Assembly (NCBI GenBank): GCA_027391075.1
Contig: DAHYHI010000135.1
Coordinates: 62,001 to 126,000 of the forward strand
Reading direction: 5' to 3'
Source: JAJZAM01 sp027391075
Lineage (GTDB): Bacteria > Actinomycetota > Acidimicrobiia > Acidimicrobiales > Palsa-688
DNA length: 64,000 nt
The notes beneath the pieces are model-generated. The model made no database searches. It had not been told where the DNA came from and was given only the letters and a program-made list of their open reading frames with translations. Positions 36,037 to 43,474 of this stretch are shown here, one piece after another; position 1 is the first letter of the stretch; each line of letters starts with the position of its first letter. The translations under genes were made by a program, and so were the position numbers.

Positions 36037-36924
36037 CTACGCGCGGACTCTCGCGAGGAAGTCGACGACGGCGTCGTTGAACGCGTCGTTGCGATCCCCG
36101 GCGACCATGTGCCCGGCGCCAGCGACGTCGACCATCTCCCCCTGCTTAACCATGCCGAGCAGCTCCCGGGCTCCCTCTTCGCTGAGAAGGTCGCTTTGGC
36201 GGCCGCGAACTACCAGCACCGGGCATTCGACCGATCTCGCCGCCTGTTCGAGCACCCCGGGGGCGGCGAGCGAGGCTCGGGTCTCGTCTGGCCCGCCCCG
36301 CAAGCCGGTCATGAAGCGGGGATCCCAATGCCAGTACCAACGGCCGTCCCGGTAGCGGAGATTCTTCTCCAACCCGGACAGGTCGGCGGGCCGGGGGCGG
36401 TGAGGGTTGTACGCGGCGACCGCGTCGGCTACATCCTCAAGGCTGGCGAAGCCGTCCGAGACGTGCTCAAGCATGAAACGGCCGACCCGCTGGCGTCCCT
36501 GCTCTTCTATCCGGGGAGCGACGTCGACTAAGACCAAGGCGGAGGCGAGACTTCCGTGACGGTACGAGCCCGCAGCGAGAAGTGCTGAGAGTCCTCCTAG
36601 CGAGGCTCCTACAAGGGCGGGAGGCTCGTCGAAACTGGACGCTATGGCGGTCACGTCGCCGGCGAACGCCTCAAGAGAGTAGTCCCCGTCTTGCGCCCAA
36701 TCACTGTCCCCGTGGCCGCGCAGGTCCACGCTGAAAGCGCTCCAACCCTGCTCTCCGAGACAGCCGAGCGTCGTACGCCACGAGTGGCGCGTCTGGCCAC
36801 CACCGTGCAGCAGCACGACCGGGGGTCCGCCGGTCGTCCCGGCCGAGCTGGCGGCTAGGCGGTTGGAGTCCCGGCCGGAGAAGAAGACGTCGACAGCGGA
36901 CGTGGGGTTGGTCACCGCGATCAT
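36037..36924 (-). CDS. Alpha/beta hydrolase
   Basis: 295-residue serine hydrolase. The oxyanion loop is VVLLHGGGQTRHSW, the nucleophile elbow is VGASLGGLS (Ser), the acid lies in the VVRGRQSDLL region, and the catalytic His is in VAGAGHMVAGD. ATG 36924 is chosen; the longer frame (from 36975) starts inside the divergent region. Substrate not predictable; the neighbours suggest an ester or thioester of lipid catabolism. It is divergent from padR. Confidence 0.85.
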   Translation of the reverse strand: MIAVTNPTSAVDVFFSGRDSNRLAASSAGTTGGPPVVLLHGGGQTRHSWRTTLGCLGEQGWSAFSVDLRGHGDSDWAQDGDYSLEAFAGDVTAIASSFDEPPALVGASLGGLSALLAAGSYRHGSLASALVLVDVAPRIEEQGRQRVGRFMLEHVSDGFASLEDVADAVAAYNPHRPRPADLSGLEKNLRYRDGRWYWHWDPRFMTGLRGGPDETRASLAAPGVLEQAARSVECPVLVVRGRQSDLLSEEGARELLGMVKQGEMVDVAGAGHMVAGDRNDAFNDAVVDFLARVRA

Positions 36925-36939
36925 GCTACGGCTTGGATG

Positions 36940-36945
36940 TAGCCT
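36940..36945 (+). promoter_or_regulatory. Leaderless-type -10 element (TAGCCT) of the padR-like gene
   Basis: TAGCCT ends 5 nt before GTG 36951 in the 26-bp gap between divergent genes. No Shine-Dalgarno is visible. Confidence 0.45.
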
Positions 36946-36950
36946 CGGGC

Positions 36951-37502
36951 GTGGCGAAGAGTCCGGAACTGTCACCGGGGGAGTGGGCTGTCCTCGGTTT
37001 GGTAGGCGAGGGCCCGACGCACGGCTTCGCCCTAGCGCAGATCCTGGCGCCAGGCGGTGAGCTCGGGACGGTCTGGAGCATGGCCAGACCGGCGGTCTAC
37101 AACGCCGTCAACAAGCTGGAGGCCCTCAGGTTGGTGCAGCCGGTGGCGGCCGAGCCGGGAACGCGAGGTCCGACCCGCACGGTGATCTCGCTCACCGACG
37201 CGGGCAGGCTGGCCCTCGACGACTGGCTCGGCCGCCCCGTGGACCACGTGCGCGACGTGCGGTCGCTTCTGCTTCTAAAGCTGGCGCTGCTTTCCCGTGC
37301 AAGATCCGATCCCGCCCCTCTCCTCGAATCCCAGCAGGCCAAGCTGGTCCGACAGGTCGCGTCGCTATCGAGGGTTCGAGACGGCGCCACTGGATTCGAG
37401 CGGGTAGTCGCACAGTGGCGCCTGTCAAGCTCCAAGGCCACCCTGGAATTCCTAAAAGCTGTGAAAGGTTGGCCGGACTTGCAAAGTAGGGCGGGGAGTT
37501 AG
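36951..37502 (+). CDS. PadR-family transcriptional regulator
   Basis: 183 residues. The N-terminal winged helix reads LSPGEWAVLGLVGEGPTHGFALA and ARPAVYNAVNKLEALRLV, typical of PadR; the C-terminal half (RSLLLLKLALLSRA onward) is the helical dimerisation domain. GTG 36951 is chosen over a TTG at 36933. It lies upstream of and on the same strand as the molybdate/tungstate-type transporter, with a perfect palindrome in the 52-bp gap. It may regulate that transporter, itself, or the divergent hydrolase; which of these is inference. Confidence 0.88.
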   Translation: MAKSPELSPGEWAVLGLVGEGPTHGFALAQILAPGGELGTVWSMARPAVYNAVNKLEALRLVQPVAAEPGTRGPTRTVISLTDAGRLALDDWLGRPVDHVRDVRSLLLLKLALLSRARSDPAPLLESQQAKLVRQVASLSRVRDGATGFERVVAQWRLSSSKATLEFLKAVKGWPDLQSRAGS

Positions 37503-37510
37503 GAGGCCCG

Positions 37511-37539
37511 CACCAATAGTCAGAAGTTGACTATTGGTG
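37511..37539. promoter_or_regulatory. Perfect 12-bp inverted repeat, probable operator of the ABC importer
   Basis: Arms CACCAATAGTCA (37511-37522) and TGACTATTGGTG (37528-37539) pair without mismatch around the spacer GAAGT. The element ends 3 bp before TATGCT (37543-37548), the -10 of the transporter, and so covers the -35 region. AT-richness in a GC-rich genome adds weight. It could also be the end of the padR mRNA as a hairpin, but there is no U-run. Confidence 0.75.
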
Positions 37540-37542
37540 GGC

Positions 37543-37548
37543 TATGCT
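37543..37548 (+). promoter_or_regulatory. Leaderless-type -10 element (TATGCT) of the ABC importer
   Basis: TATGCT ends 6 nt before ATG 37555; no Shine-Dalgarno is present. The palindrome at 37511-37539 covers the -35 position, so a bound protein would block RNA polymerase. Confidence 0.5.
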
Positions 37549-37554
37549 CTGCCC

Positions 37555-38520
37555 ATGATCACACCCAAATGTTCTTCCCGTCCGAGGGTCCGAGGGGTCG
37601 CCGCCCTAGCCGCCGGCGCCGCGCTGCTGGCCTCCTGCTCGACGTCTACGACGTCCTCGTCCGCGCCTACATCCGCCCCAGCGCCCACGTCCAACGCGGC
37701 GCCGGCAAGCTCCACGGCCCCGACCGGGCGGGGCAGCGGGCCAGTAGACGTACTCTACGCCGGTTCGCTGGTGGACCTAATGGAGAAAGGCCTCGGCCCG
37801 GACTTCGACCACGCCACCGGGTTCGACTTCCAGGGTCGTTCGGGTAACGCCGGAGCCCTCGCAAACGAGATAAAAGCCAAGACGGTCGTCGGGGACGTCT
37901 TCATCGGTGCGGCTCCCTCCAACGACGTCGCTCTCGAAGGAACGCCGAACGGCAACTGGGTTTCGTGGTACGCGACGTTCGCCGACTCGCCGCTGGTCGT
38001 CGGCTACAACCCAAACAGCCGTTTCGCAGCGGACTTCAAGACGATGCCCTGGTACAAGGTCGTGACCCAACCGGGGATCCTCGTCGGGCGCACCGACCCT
38101 GCCACCGATCCGAAAGGGGCGCTGACCGTCACGGCCCTCCAAGATGCAGCCAGCGCCCAAGGCGAACCCGCGCTCGACAAGCTAGCCACCGACAGCGCCG
38201 ACGTGTACCCGGAGAACACCCTCGTAGGGCGTCTCCAAGCCGGCCAGCTCGACGCCGGCTTCTTCTACTCAGTGGAGGCCAAAGCGGGTAACTTCCCGAC
38301 CGTGCCCCTAACCGGCGAGCCTGCCCCGCTCGAAGCCAAGTACACGATCACCGTCCTGGCCGGAGCCCCGCACCTTGGGGGCGCGGAAGCGTTCGTGAAG
38401 TTCCTGCTCGGGCCGACCGGCTCGGCGGACCTCGCCAAGTACGGTCTGGTCGTGTCCCACCCCGTCCCGGTGTCGGGGACTGTACCCGCTGGCCTGTCCG
38501 GGGTACTCTCCAGGTCTTGA
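37555..38520 (+). CDS. Molybdate/tungstate-type ABC transporter substrate-binding lipoprotein
   Basis: 321-residue secreted lipoprotein. The N-terminus has a basic stretch, a hydrophobic core and a lipobox LLASC (the Cys near residue 28), then a Ser/Thr/Pro linker. The mature part reads VDVLYAGSLVDLMEKGL, GRSGNAGALANEIKAK and GRTDPATDPKGALT, typical of WtpA/ModA-like oxyanion binders. Molybdate versus tungstate cannot be told. ATG 37555 is chosen over an upstream TTG inside the palindrome. The stop overlaps the TTG start of the fused permease-ATPase. Confidence 0.85.
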   Translation: MITPKCSSRPRVRGVAALAAGAALLASCSTSTTSSSAPTSAPAPTSNAAPASSTAPTGRGSGPVDVLYAGSLVDLMEKGLGPDFDHATGFDFQGRSGNAGALANEIKAKTVVGDVFIGAAPSNDVALEGTPNGNWVSWYATFADSPLVVGYNPNSRFAADFKTMPWYKVVTQPGILVGRTDPATDPKGALTVTALQDAASAQGEPALDKLATDSADVYPENTLVGRLQAGQLDAGFFYSVEAKAGNFPTVPLTGEPAPLEAKYTITVLAGAPHLGGAEAFVKFLLGPTGSADLAKYGLVVSHPVPVSGTVPAGLSGVLSRS

Positions 38521-40421
38521 AATCGCCGAGGCCGTCAGGAGCGCTGTCATGGCTGGGTGGTCTGCTCGCCGTCTACCTGGTAGTCCCGATGGCGGCATTC
38601 GCCTGGCGGCTCGTCACCTCCAACCAGCGCGGGTTCACCAGCCCCAGCCTCTGGCCGGCGCTGCGCACGTCCGTGGAGGCGGCGACGGTAGCGACAGCCA
38701 TCATCGCCGTCGCCGGAATCCCCCTCGCTTTCGTCCTGGCACGCAGCCGCGGTCGCCTGGCGCGCGTCGTCGGCGCGGCCGTGGTTTTACCCCTCGCCCT
38801 TCCGCCGGTCATGGCGGGAATACTCCTCGTGTACCTCTTCGGACCCTACACGACGATAGGCCGGCTCTTCGACGGGCGTCTCGTGAGCTCACTCGCGGGC
38901 ATCATCGCAGCGCAGGTGTTCGTGTCCGCGCCTTTCCTCGTGGTAGCGGCCCGTTCGGCTTTCGCCGCGGCTGACACTTCGGTCGAAGACCTTGCGGCGA
39001 CGCTGGGGCACGGGCCAATCGCACGTTTTTGGAAGGTGAGCCTGCCAGTAGCCGGGCCGGCGATCCGAGCGGGCCTGCTCCTGGCTTGGCTGCGAGCCAT
39101 CGGCGAGTACGGGGCGAACGTGGTAGTCGCCTACCATCCCTTCACCATCCCCGTCTACACCTACGTCCAGTTCTCCGGGGCCGGAATACCAGACACGCAA
39201 GCCCCGACCGTGCTCGTGCTCGTCGCTGCTGGTGTCGCCACGGCGCTTTTCTCAGCGCGAAGGCCGGCGTTTCTGCGTCGCAGGGTCGAAGACCCCGAGC
39301 CGGTCGCGCCGGGGAGGTCCACTCCGGCGGCCGTGGACTTGGATCTCGACGTCGAGGTGGGCTCTTTCGCTCTTCGTGTCGCTTACAAGTCGGCAAGCCA
39401 CCGCCTCGCCATCCTTGGGCCGTCGGGGTCGGGCAAGTCGTTGACCCTCAAGTCGATCGCGGGCCTTCTCGGTGCTGGCTCTGCCAGGGTGCGCTTCTCG
39501 GGTCTTGACGTGACCGACCAGCCGGCGGAGAGACGGGGTGTCGGCTACGTACCCCAGGGTCACGGTCTCGTCCCCACGTTGACAGTGCGGGATCAGGCGC
39601 GCTTCGGTGTCGCCGCGCGGGCCGAAGTTGCTGCTTGGTGGGTGCAGCGTCTGGGGTTGGCCGGCCTCGAGGACCGCTACCCTCACCAACTGTCGGGCGG
39701 CCAGAGGCAGAGGGTGAGTTTCGCTGCGGCCCTGTCGTCGGGCCCGCGGGTCGTGCTTCTCGACGAGCCTTTCTCGGCTCTCGACACGCCCGTGAGGAAC
39801 CAACTTCGCCGCGAGCTGCGCAAGCTTCAGCGGGAGAACGACCTGTCGACTGTGCTGGTCACGCACGACCCCGCGGAGGCGGCGATCCTGGCCGACGAGG
39901 TGATCGTGCTCGAAGCGGGTCGGGTCCTACAAGCCGGGGCGGTGGGGGAGGTGTTCCGTTACCCGGCGTCGGCTGAGGTGGCGAGGCTCGTCGGAGTCGA
40001 GAACGTCCTCGAAGGCGTCGCCTCGCCTCCGGGGACTCTGGTCGCCGGCAACGCAGCCTTCCCGGCCGACGTGAGCGGGTTCGCGCCGGGGGACAGGGTG
40101 TCGTGGGCGGTGCGCCCAGAAGACGTCGAGGTCTACCCGGTCGGGACGGTTTCCGCATCGCCCGCCTCCGGGAGGACTCAAACCGGGGTGATCGTGGATG
40201 TCACCGACTTCGCGGTGAACCGGCAGGTGCTGATCCGCTTGGAAGGTGGCGTCGAGATCCTCTCGCGGGTCTCCCCCGCCTCCACCAGAGGAGACCCCGA
40301 TCGCACTATTTCCTTCGAGTCGCCGTATCGAATGGTCGACGGCGGACGATGCGAAGTGCGTATCGCCCTGGGGAAGATCCGCGTCTGGCCGTTTACGCCG
40401 GAGGACCCGCCGTCAGAGTGA
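38517..40421 (+). CDS. Fused ABC permease-ATPase (ModB-ModC-like)
   Basis: 634 residues in one chain. Residues 1-255 are a ModB/CysT-type permease with about six helices and an EAA-type loop (SVEDLAATLGHGPIARFWKV). After a linker, residues 275-490 form the ATPase: Walker A GPSGSGKS, signature LSGGQRQRVS, Walker B VVLLDEPFSALD and a switch His in VTHD. The C-terminal 140 residues are TOBE-like, the usual oxyanion-sensing part. In most bacteria permease and ATPase are separate genes. TTG start in a TTGA overlap with the binding-protein stop. The 3' end overlaps the opposing protease gene by 29 bp. Confidence 0.88.
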   Translation: MKSPRPSGALSWLGGLLAVYLVVPMAAFAWRLVTSNQRGFTSPSLWPALRTSVEAATVATAIIAVAGIPLAFVLARSRGRLARVVGAAVVLPLALPPVMAGILLVYLFGPYTTIGRLFDGRLVSSLAGIIAAQVFVSAPFLVVAARSAFAAADTSVEDLAATLGHGPIARFWKVSLPVAGPAIRAGLLLAWLRAIGEYGANVVVAYHPFTIPVYTYVQFSGAGIPDTQAPTVLVLVAAGVATALFSARRPAFLRRRVEDPEPVAPGRSTPAAVDLDLDVEVGSFALRVAYKSASHRLAILGPSGSGKSLTLKSIAGLLGAGSARVRFSGLDVTDQPAERRGVGYVPQGHGLVPTLTVRDQARFGVAARAEVAAWWVQRLGLAGLEDRYPHQLSGGQRQRVSFAAALSSGPRVVLLDEPFSALDTPVRNQLRRELRKLQRENDLSTVLVTHDPAEAAILADEVIVLEAGRVLQAGAVGEVFRYPASAEVARLVGVENVLEGVASPPGTLVAGNAAFPADVSGFAPGDRVSWAVRPEDVEVYPVGTVSASPASGRTQTGVIVDVTDFAVNRQVLIRLEGGVEILSRVSPASTRGDPDRTISFESPYRMVDGGRCEVRIALGKIRVWPFTPEDPPSE

Positions 40422-41676
40422 CGGTTGCTGTCTCGGTCTGGCCAGCAGGCGTGGTCCAGGTAAGGCTCACGGACTGGCCGGGCTTCTCGGATGCGATATC
40501 GGTGCTCAACACGCTCGGTGAACTGACAGCTTGGCCGTTGAGGGCGGTGATCACGTCGCCGGTGCCCAAGCCGGCGTTGGCTGCGGCGTAGCCGGGTATT
40601 ACCCCGGCTACCGTCGCTCCGCTGGCAACCTGGGGGGTCTGCGAAAGCGGTGAGTTGCCGAATACGAACGCACCGGGATTAGCGGACTCGCTGGAGGATC
40701 CGATTAGGACGCCGAGGAAGGCGGTCGGTCCGACGTGTATCGACGCCGTCGAGTCGCCGGCGAGGATGGAGCGGGCTATTGACATAGCGTCGTTTATAGG
40801 GATGGCGTAACCTTGGCTCACAGATGCTTGAAGTTGGTTTCCTGCTGCTGCAGCGGTGTCCAACCCGATCACGTGTCCCGAAGCGTCCACAAGCGGACCG
40901 CCGGAGTCGCCTGGCTCGATAGCAGCGTTGGTCTCGATCATCCCGGTCAGATGCTCTGCCACACCATCAAGGGAGTCGGAGGCTGTGATCGACTGATCCA
41001 GGGCGGTGACAGAACCTCCCGCAGTGCTCGGAGTGCCGCCAACACCGCCGGCGTTGCCTATTGCGACGACAGGGAGCCCGACTCGCGCCGACGACGAGTT
41101 CCCTATGGACGCCGTCTGAAGTCCCGAAGCACCTTGGAGTTGAAGGACCGCAACGTCCTTGGCAGCGTCGTAGCCGATCACGGTCGCGGGGTAGGTCCGC
41201 CCGTTGCCGAGATCCGTGACGGTAATAGAAGTAGCACCGTTGATCACGTGGTTATTGGTGAGCACAATCCCGTTCGAAGACAGGACTATTCCCGTCCCTG
41301 CTCCCGACGCTTGCTGGTAAGTGAAAGTCGAGTTCACGTCGACCAGGCCCGGGTCCACTTTCGACGCGATGGCCGACACGTCGGTCGGACTGCCCTGGCC
41401 TGCGACAGAAGACGTTCCCGATCCGCTGACACCGCTCGAACTTGACGGAGAAGTACTGGACCCCGACGAGCCGGAACTGTTGGACAGTGGCGCCGCAGCT
41501 GAGCGTGTAGCAGACGACGGCCACAGTATGTGACCTGCCACCGTTCCGGCGCCGACCGTGGCGATCACGGCTGCGACTGCCACGGCCGGTCGGGTGCGCC
41601 GCCGGTGTTGCGAAGAGGTGGACGGTCCTTGGGAAGGAAACTGCGAGTCGTATGGCTGTCCTGGGGTGTAACTCAT
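40393..41676 (-). CDS. HtrA/DegP-like trypsin protease with PDZ domain
   Basis: 427 residues: a cytoplasmic N-terminal tail, one membrane helix (AVAVAAVIATVGAGTVAGHIL), a Ser/Gly linker, a trypsin-like domain and a C-terminal PDZ domain. The catalytic triad is visible: His in LTNNHVI, Asp in KDVAVLQL, Ser in EPGDSGGPL. The PDZ carboxylate loop region is TAFLGVLIG and GDVITALNGQ. It acts outside the membrane in protein quality control; targets unknown. The ATG start has AGGA 8 nt upstream. The end overlaps the end of the fused ABC gene, convergent. Confidence 0.92.
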   Translation of the reverse strand: MSYTPGQPYDSQFPSQGPSTSSQHRRRTRPAVAVAAVIATVGAGTVAGHILWPSSATRSAAAPLSNSSGSSGSSTSPSSSSGVSGSGTSSVAGQGSPTDVSAIASKVDPGLVDVNSTFTYQQASGAGTGIVLSSNGIVLTNNHVINGATSITVTDLGNGRTYPATVIGYDAAKDVAVLQLQGASGLQTASIGNSSSARVGLPVVAIGNAGGVGGTPSTAGGSVTALDQSITASDSLDGVAEHLTGMIETNAAIEPGDSGGPLVDASGHVIGLDTAAAAGNQLQASVSQGYAIPINDAMSIARSILAGDSTASIHVGPTAFLGVLIGSSSESANPGAFVFGNSPLSQTPQVASGATVAGVIPGYAAANAGLGTGDVITALNGQAVSSPSVLSTDIASEKPGQSVSLTWTTPAGQTETATVTLTAGPPA

Positions 41677-41753
41677 GTCGCCGTCCTGTTCTGCTAGAAG
41701 CTCACTTGTCGATCTCTACATCAACCAGGATGCGCTTCGAGGCTGTGGGTTGC

Positions 41754-43274
41754 TTAGGACGACGTTGAGAAGCTCCTGAGATCTCCGGGCGGCCGCTCGG
41801 CGGCTGGCGCCGGCGAGCGGAGCTTAGGCACTACGAACGCCGCTACGAACCCGGCCGCGCACACGAAGGCGGCGACCTCGAAGGCCCTTACGAACCCCGA
41901 ATCGGTTGCAGCCAGAACCGTTCGACTCAACCCTGCCTCAGCAGCTCTGTTGGAGTGCAGCAGTGAGTTGGTCCGGTCGGTCGCGATTGTGGCCAGTACT
42001 GCCAGTCCGAGAGACCCACCGACCTGGCGGGACGTGTTGAGCACGCCGGAGGCTAGGCCGGCTTCGTGGCGTGGCACCCCGGCGGTCGCAGCCGAAGCCA
42101 GGGGTGTGAACAGCAGCCCGAGGGCGAGCGAGATGATACAGCCGGGCCCGAACACGTGAGCCCAGTACTGGCCGTGCACGCTGATCTCCGACAGCCATAA
42201 GAACCCGGCGGTGGCAGCGACGGTTCCCGCTAGCAGCAAAGGGCGAGCACCTATGCGGGGCAGCAGGCGCGAGCTCGTCTGCGCACCGATAATGATGGTC
42301 ACCGCCATTGGCAGGAAAGCCATGCCGGCCCGAAGGGCTCCATAGCCGAGGACGTCTTGGAGGTACAAAGACAAGAAGTACCACATTGCGAAGAAGGCGG
42401 CACCGACTAAGAACATGACCAGGTTCGCCCCCCACACCGAACGGGAGCGGAACAGCCCGAGCGGGACCAGCGGGTTGGATGGGAAGCGGGCTTCGTAGAC
42501 GACGAAACCGACGAGCGCGAGTGCGGCCACCCCCAGAAAAGCGAGGGTCTGCGCTGACCCCCATGCGTGCGTGGATGTCCCGACTATGGCGTAGACCAAA
42601 GCGCTCAGGCCACCAGTAACGGCTATCGCCCCTACGACGTCGAGTTTCGGCCTGGTACCGTCGGCGTTGTGGCCTTTAGCCTCGGTTAGGTATCCCAACG
42701 CAGCGACGGTAGCGACGACGCCCACCGGGATGTTCACGAACAGGACCCAACGCCACGACAGTTCAGCTGTGAGGACGCCGCCGAGTATCGAGCCTGCCGC
42801 CCCGCCGGCGCCGGCAACGGCACTCCATATCCCAAGAGCCCGGGGTAGGTGTTTTCCGGAGAAGGTGGTCACGAGGATGGTGAGAGTCGCCGGGGAGAGG
42901 ATCGCGCCTCCGACGCCTTGCGCGGCCCGGGCGATCGTCAACCAGGTCGAGTCTTGCGCCAGGCCACCGGCGAGGCTCGCCGCGCTGAAGAGCCACAAGC
43001 CGGCCATGTACACGCGCCGCCGTCCAAAGATGTCGGCAGCTCTGCCTCCCAGCAGGAGGAAGCCGGCGAAGGTGAGCACGTAAGCGTTCACCACCCACTG
43101 CAAGCCAGAGGCACTGTAGTGCAGGTCGCGTCCGATGGAGGGCAGCGCGACATTGACTATCGACACGTCGAGGACCACCATGAACTGCGCTAAGCAGGCG
43201 ATGGCCAACACCATCCCGTCATGTGACCGGCGTGCCGAGGTGTTCGAGGGCGCGACTTGCTCGGACTCTGCCAT
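41754..43274 (-). CDS. MFS transporter, DHA2 (EmrB/QacA) family
   Basis: 506 residues, 14 helices, drug:H+ antiporter type. Motif D1 is in helix 1 (MVVLDVSIVNVALPSIGRDL), motif A follows (GGRAADIFGRRRVYM), and motif C is in helix 5 (GIWSAVAGAGGAAGSILGGVL). Exports drugs or toxic metabolites; the substrate is unknown. The ATG start has only a weak ribosome site. It is divergent from the MMPL transporter gene across 200 bp, in which I see no clear operator. Confidence 0.9.
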   Translation of the reverse strand: MAESEQVAPSNTSARRSHDGMVLAIACLAQFMVVLDVSIVNVALPSIGRDLHYSASGLQWVVNAYVLTFAGFLLLGGRAADIFGRRRVYMAGLWLFSAASLAGGLAQDSTWLTIARAAQGVGGAILSPATLTILVTTFSGKHLPRALGIWSAVAGAGGAAGSILGGVLTAELSWRWVLFVNIPVGVVATVAALGYLTEAKGHNADGTRPKLDVVGAIAVTGGLSALVYAIVGTSTHAWGSAQTLAFLGVAALALVGFVVYEARFPSNPLVPLGLFRSRSVWGANLVMFLVGAAFFAMWYFLSLYLQDVLGYGALRAGMAFLPMAVTIIIGAQTSSRLLPRIGARPLLLAGTVAATAGFLWLSEISVHGQYWAHVFGPGCIISLALGLLFTPLASAATAGVPRHEAGLASGVLNTSRQVGGSLGLAVLATIATDRTNSLLHSNRAAEAGLSRTVLAATDSGFVRAFEVAAFVCAAGFVAAFVVPKLRSPAPAAERPPGDLRSFSTSS

Positions 43275-43474
43275 GTCCTGAGACGAACGCCCCAGGCGGG
43301 CTTTATCTTCCCTCAGGCCCAGCTTTTCGCGAGGGGAGCGGCGACAGCAGCGGTCACGTAGCGGGCGGCGGCCTTTCGCTCCTGGTACCAGTAAGTTCCC
43401 GAGCGGCTGTATCGTAGAGGTCGAAAAGGCGTGTGCCGACTGGCACCGCGCGACCTCGGAGGTAGAGCACAGAA

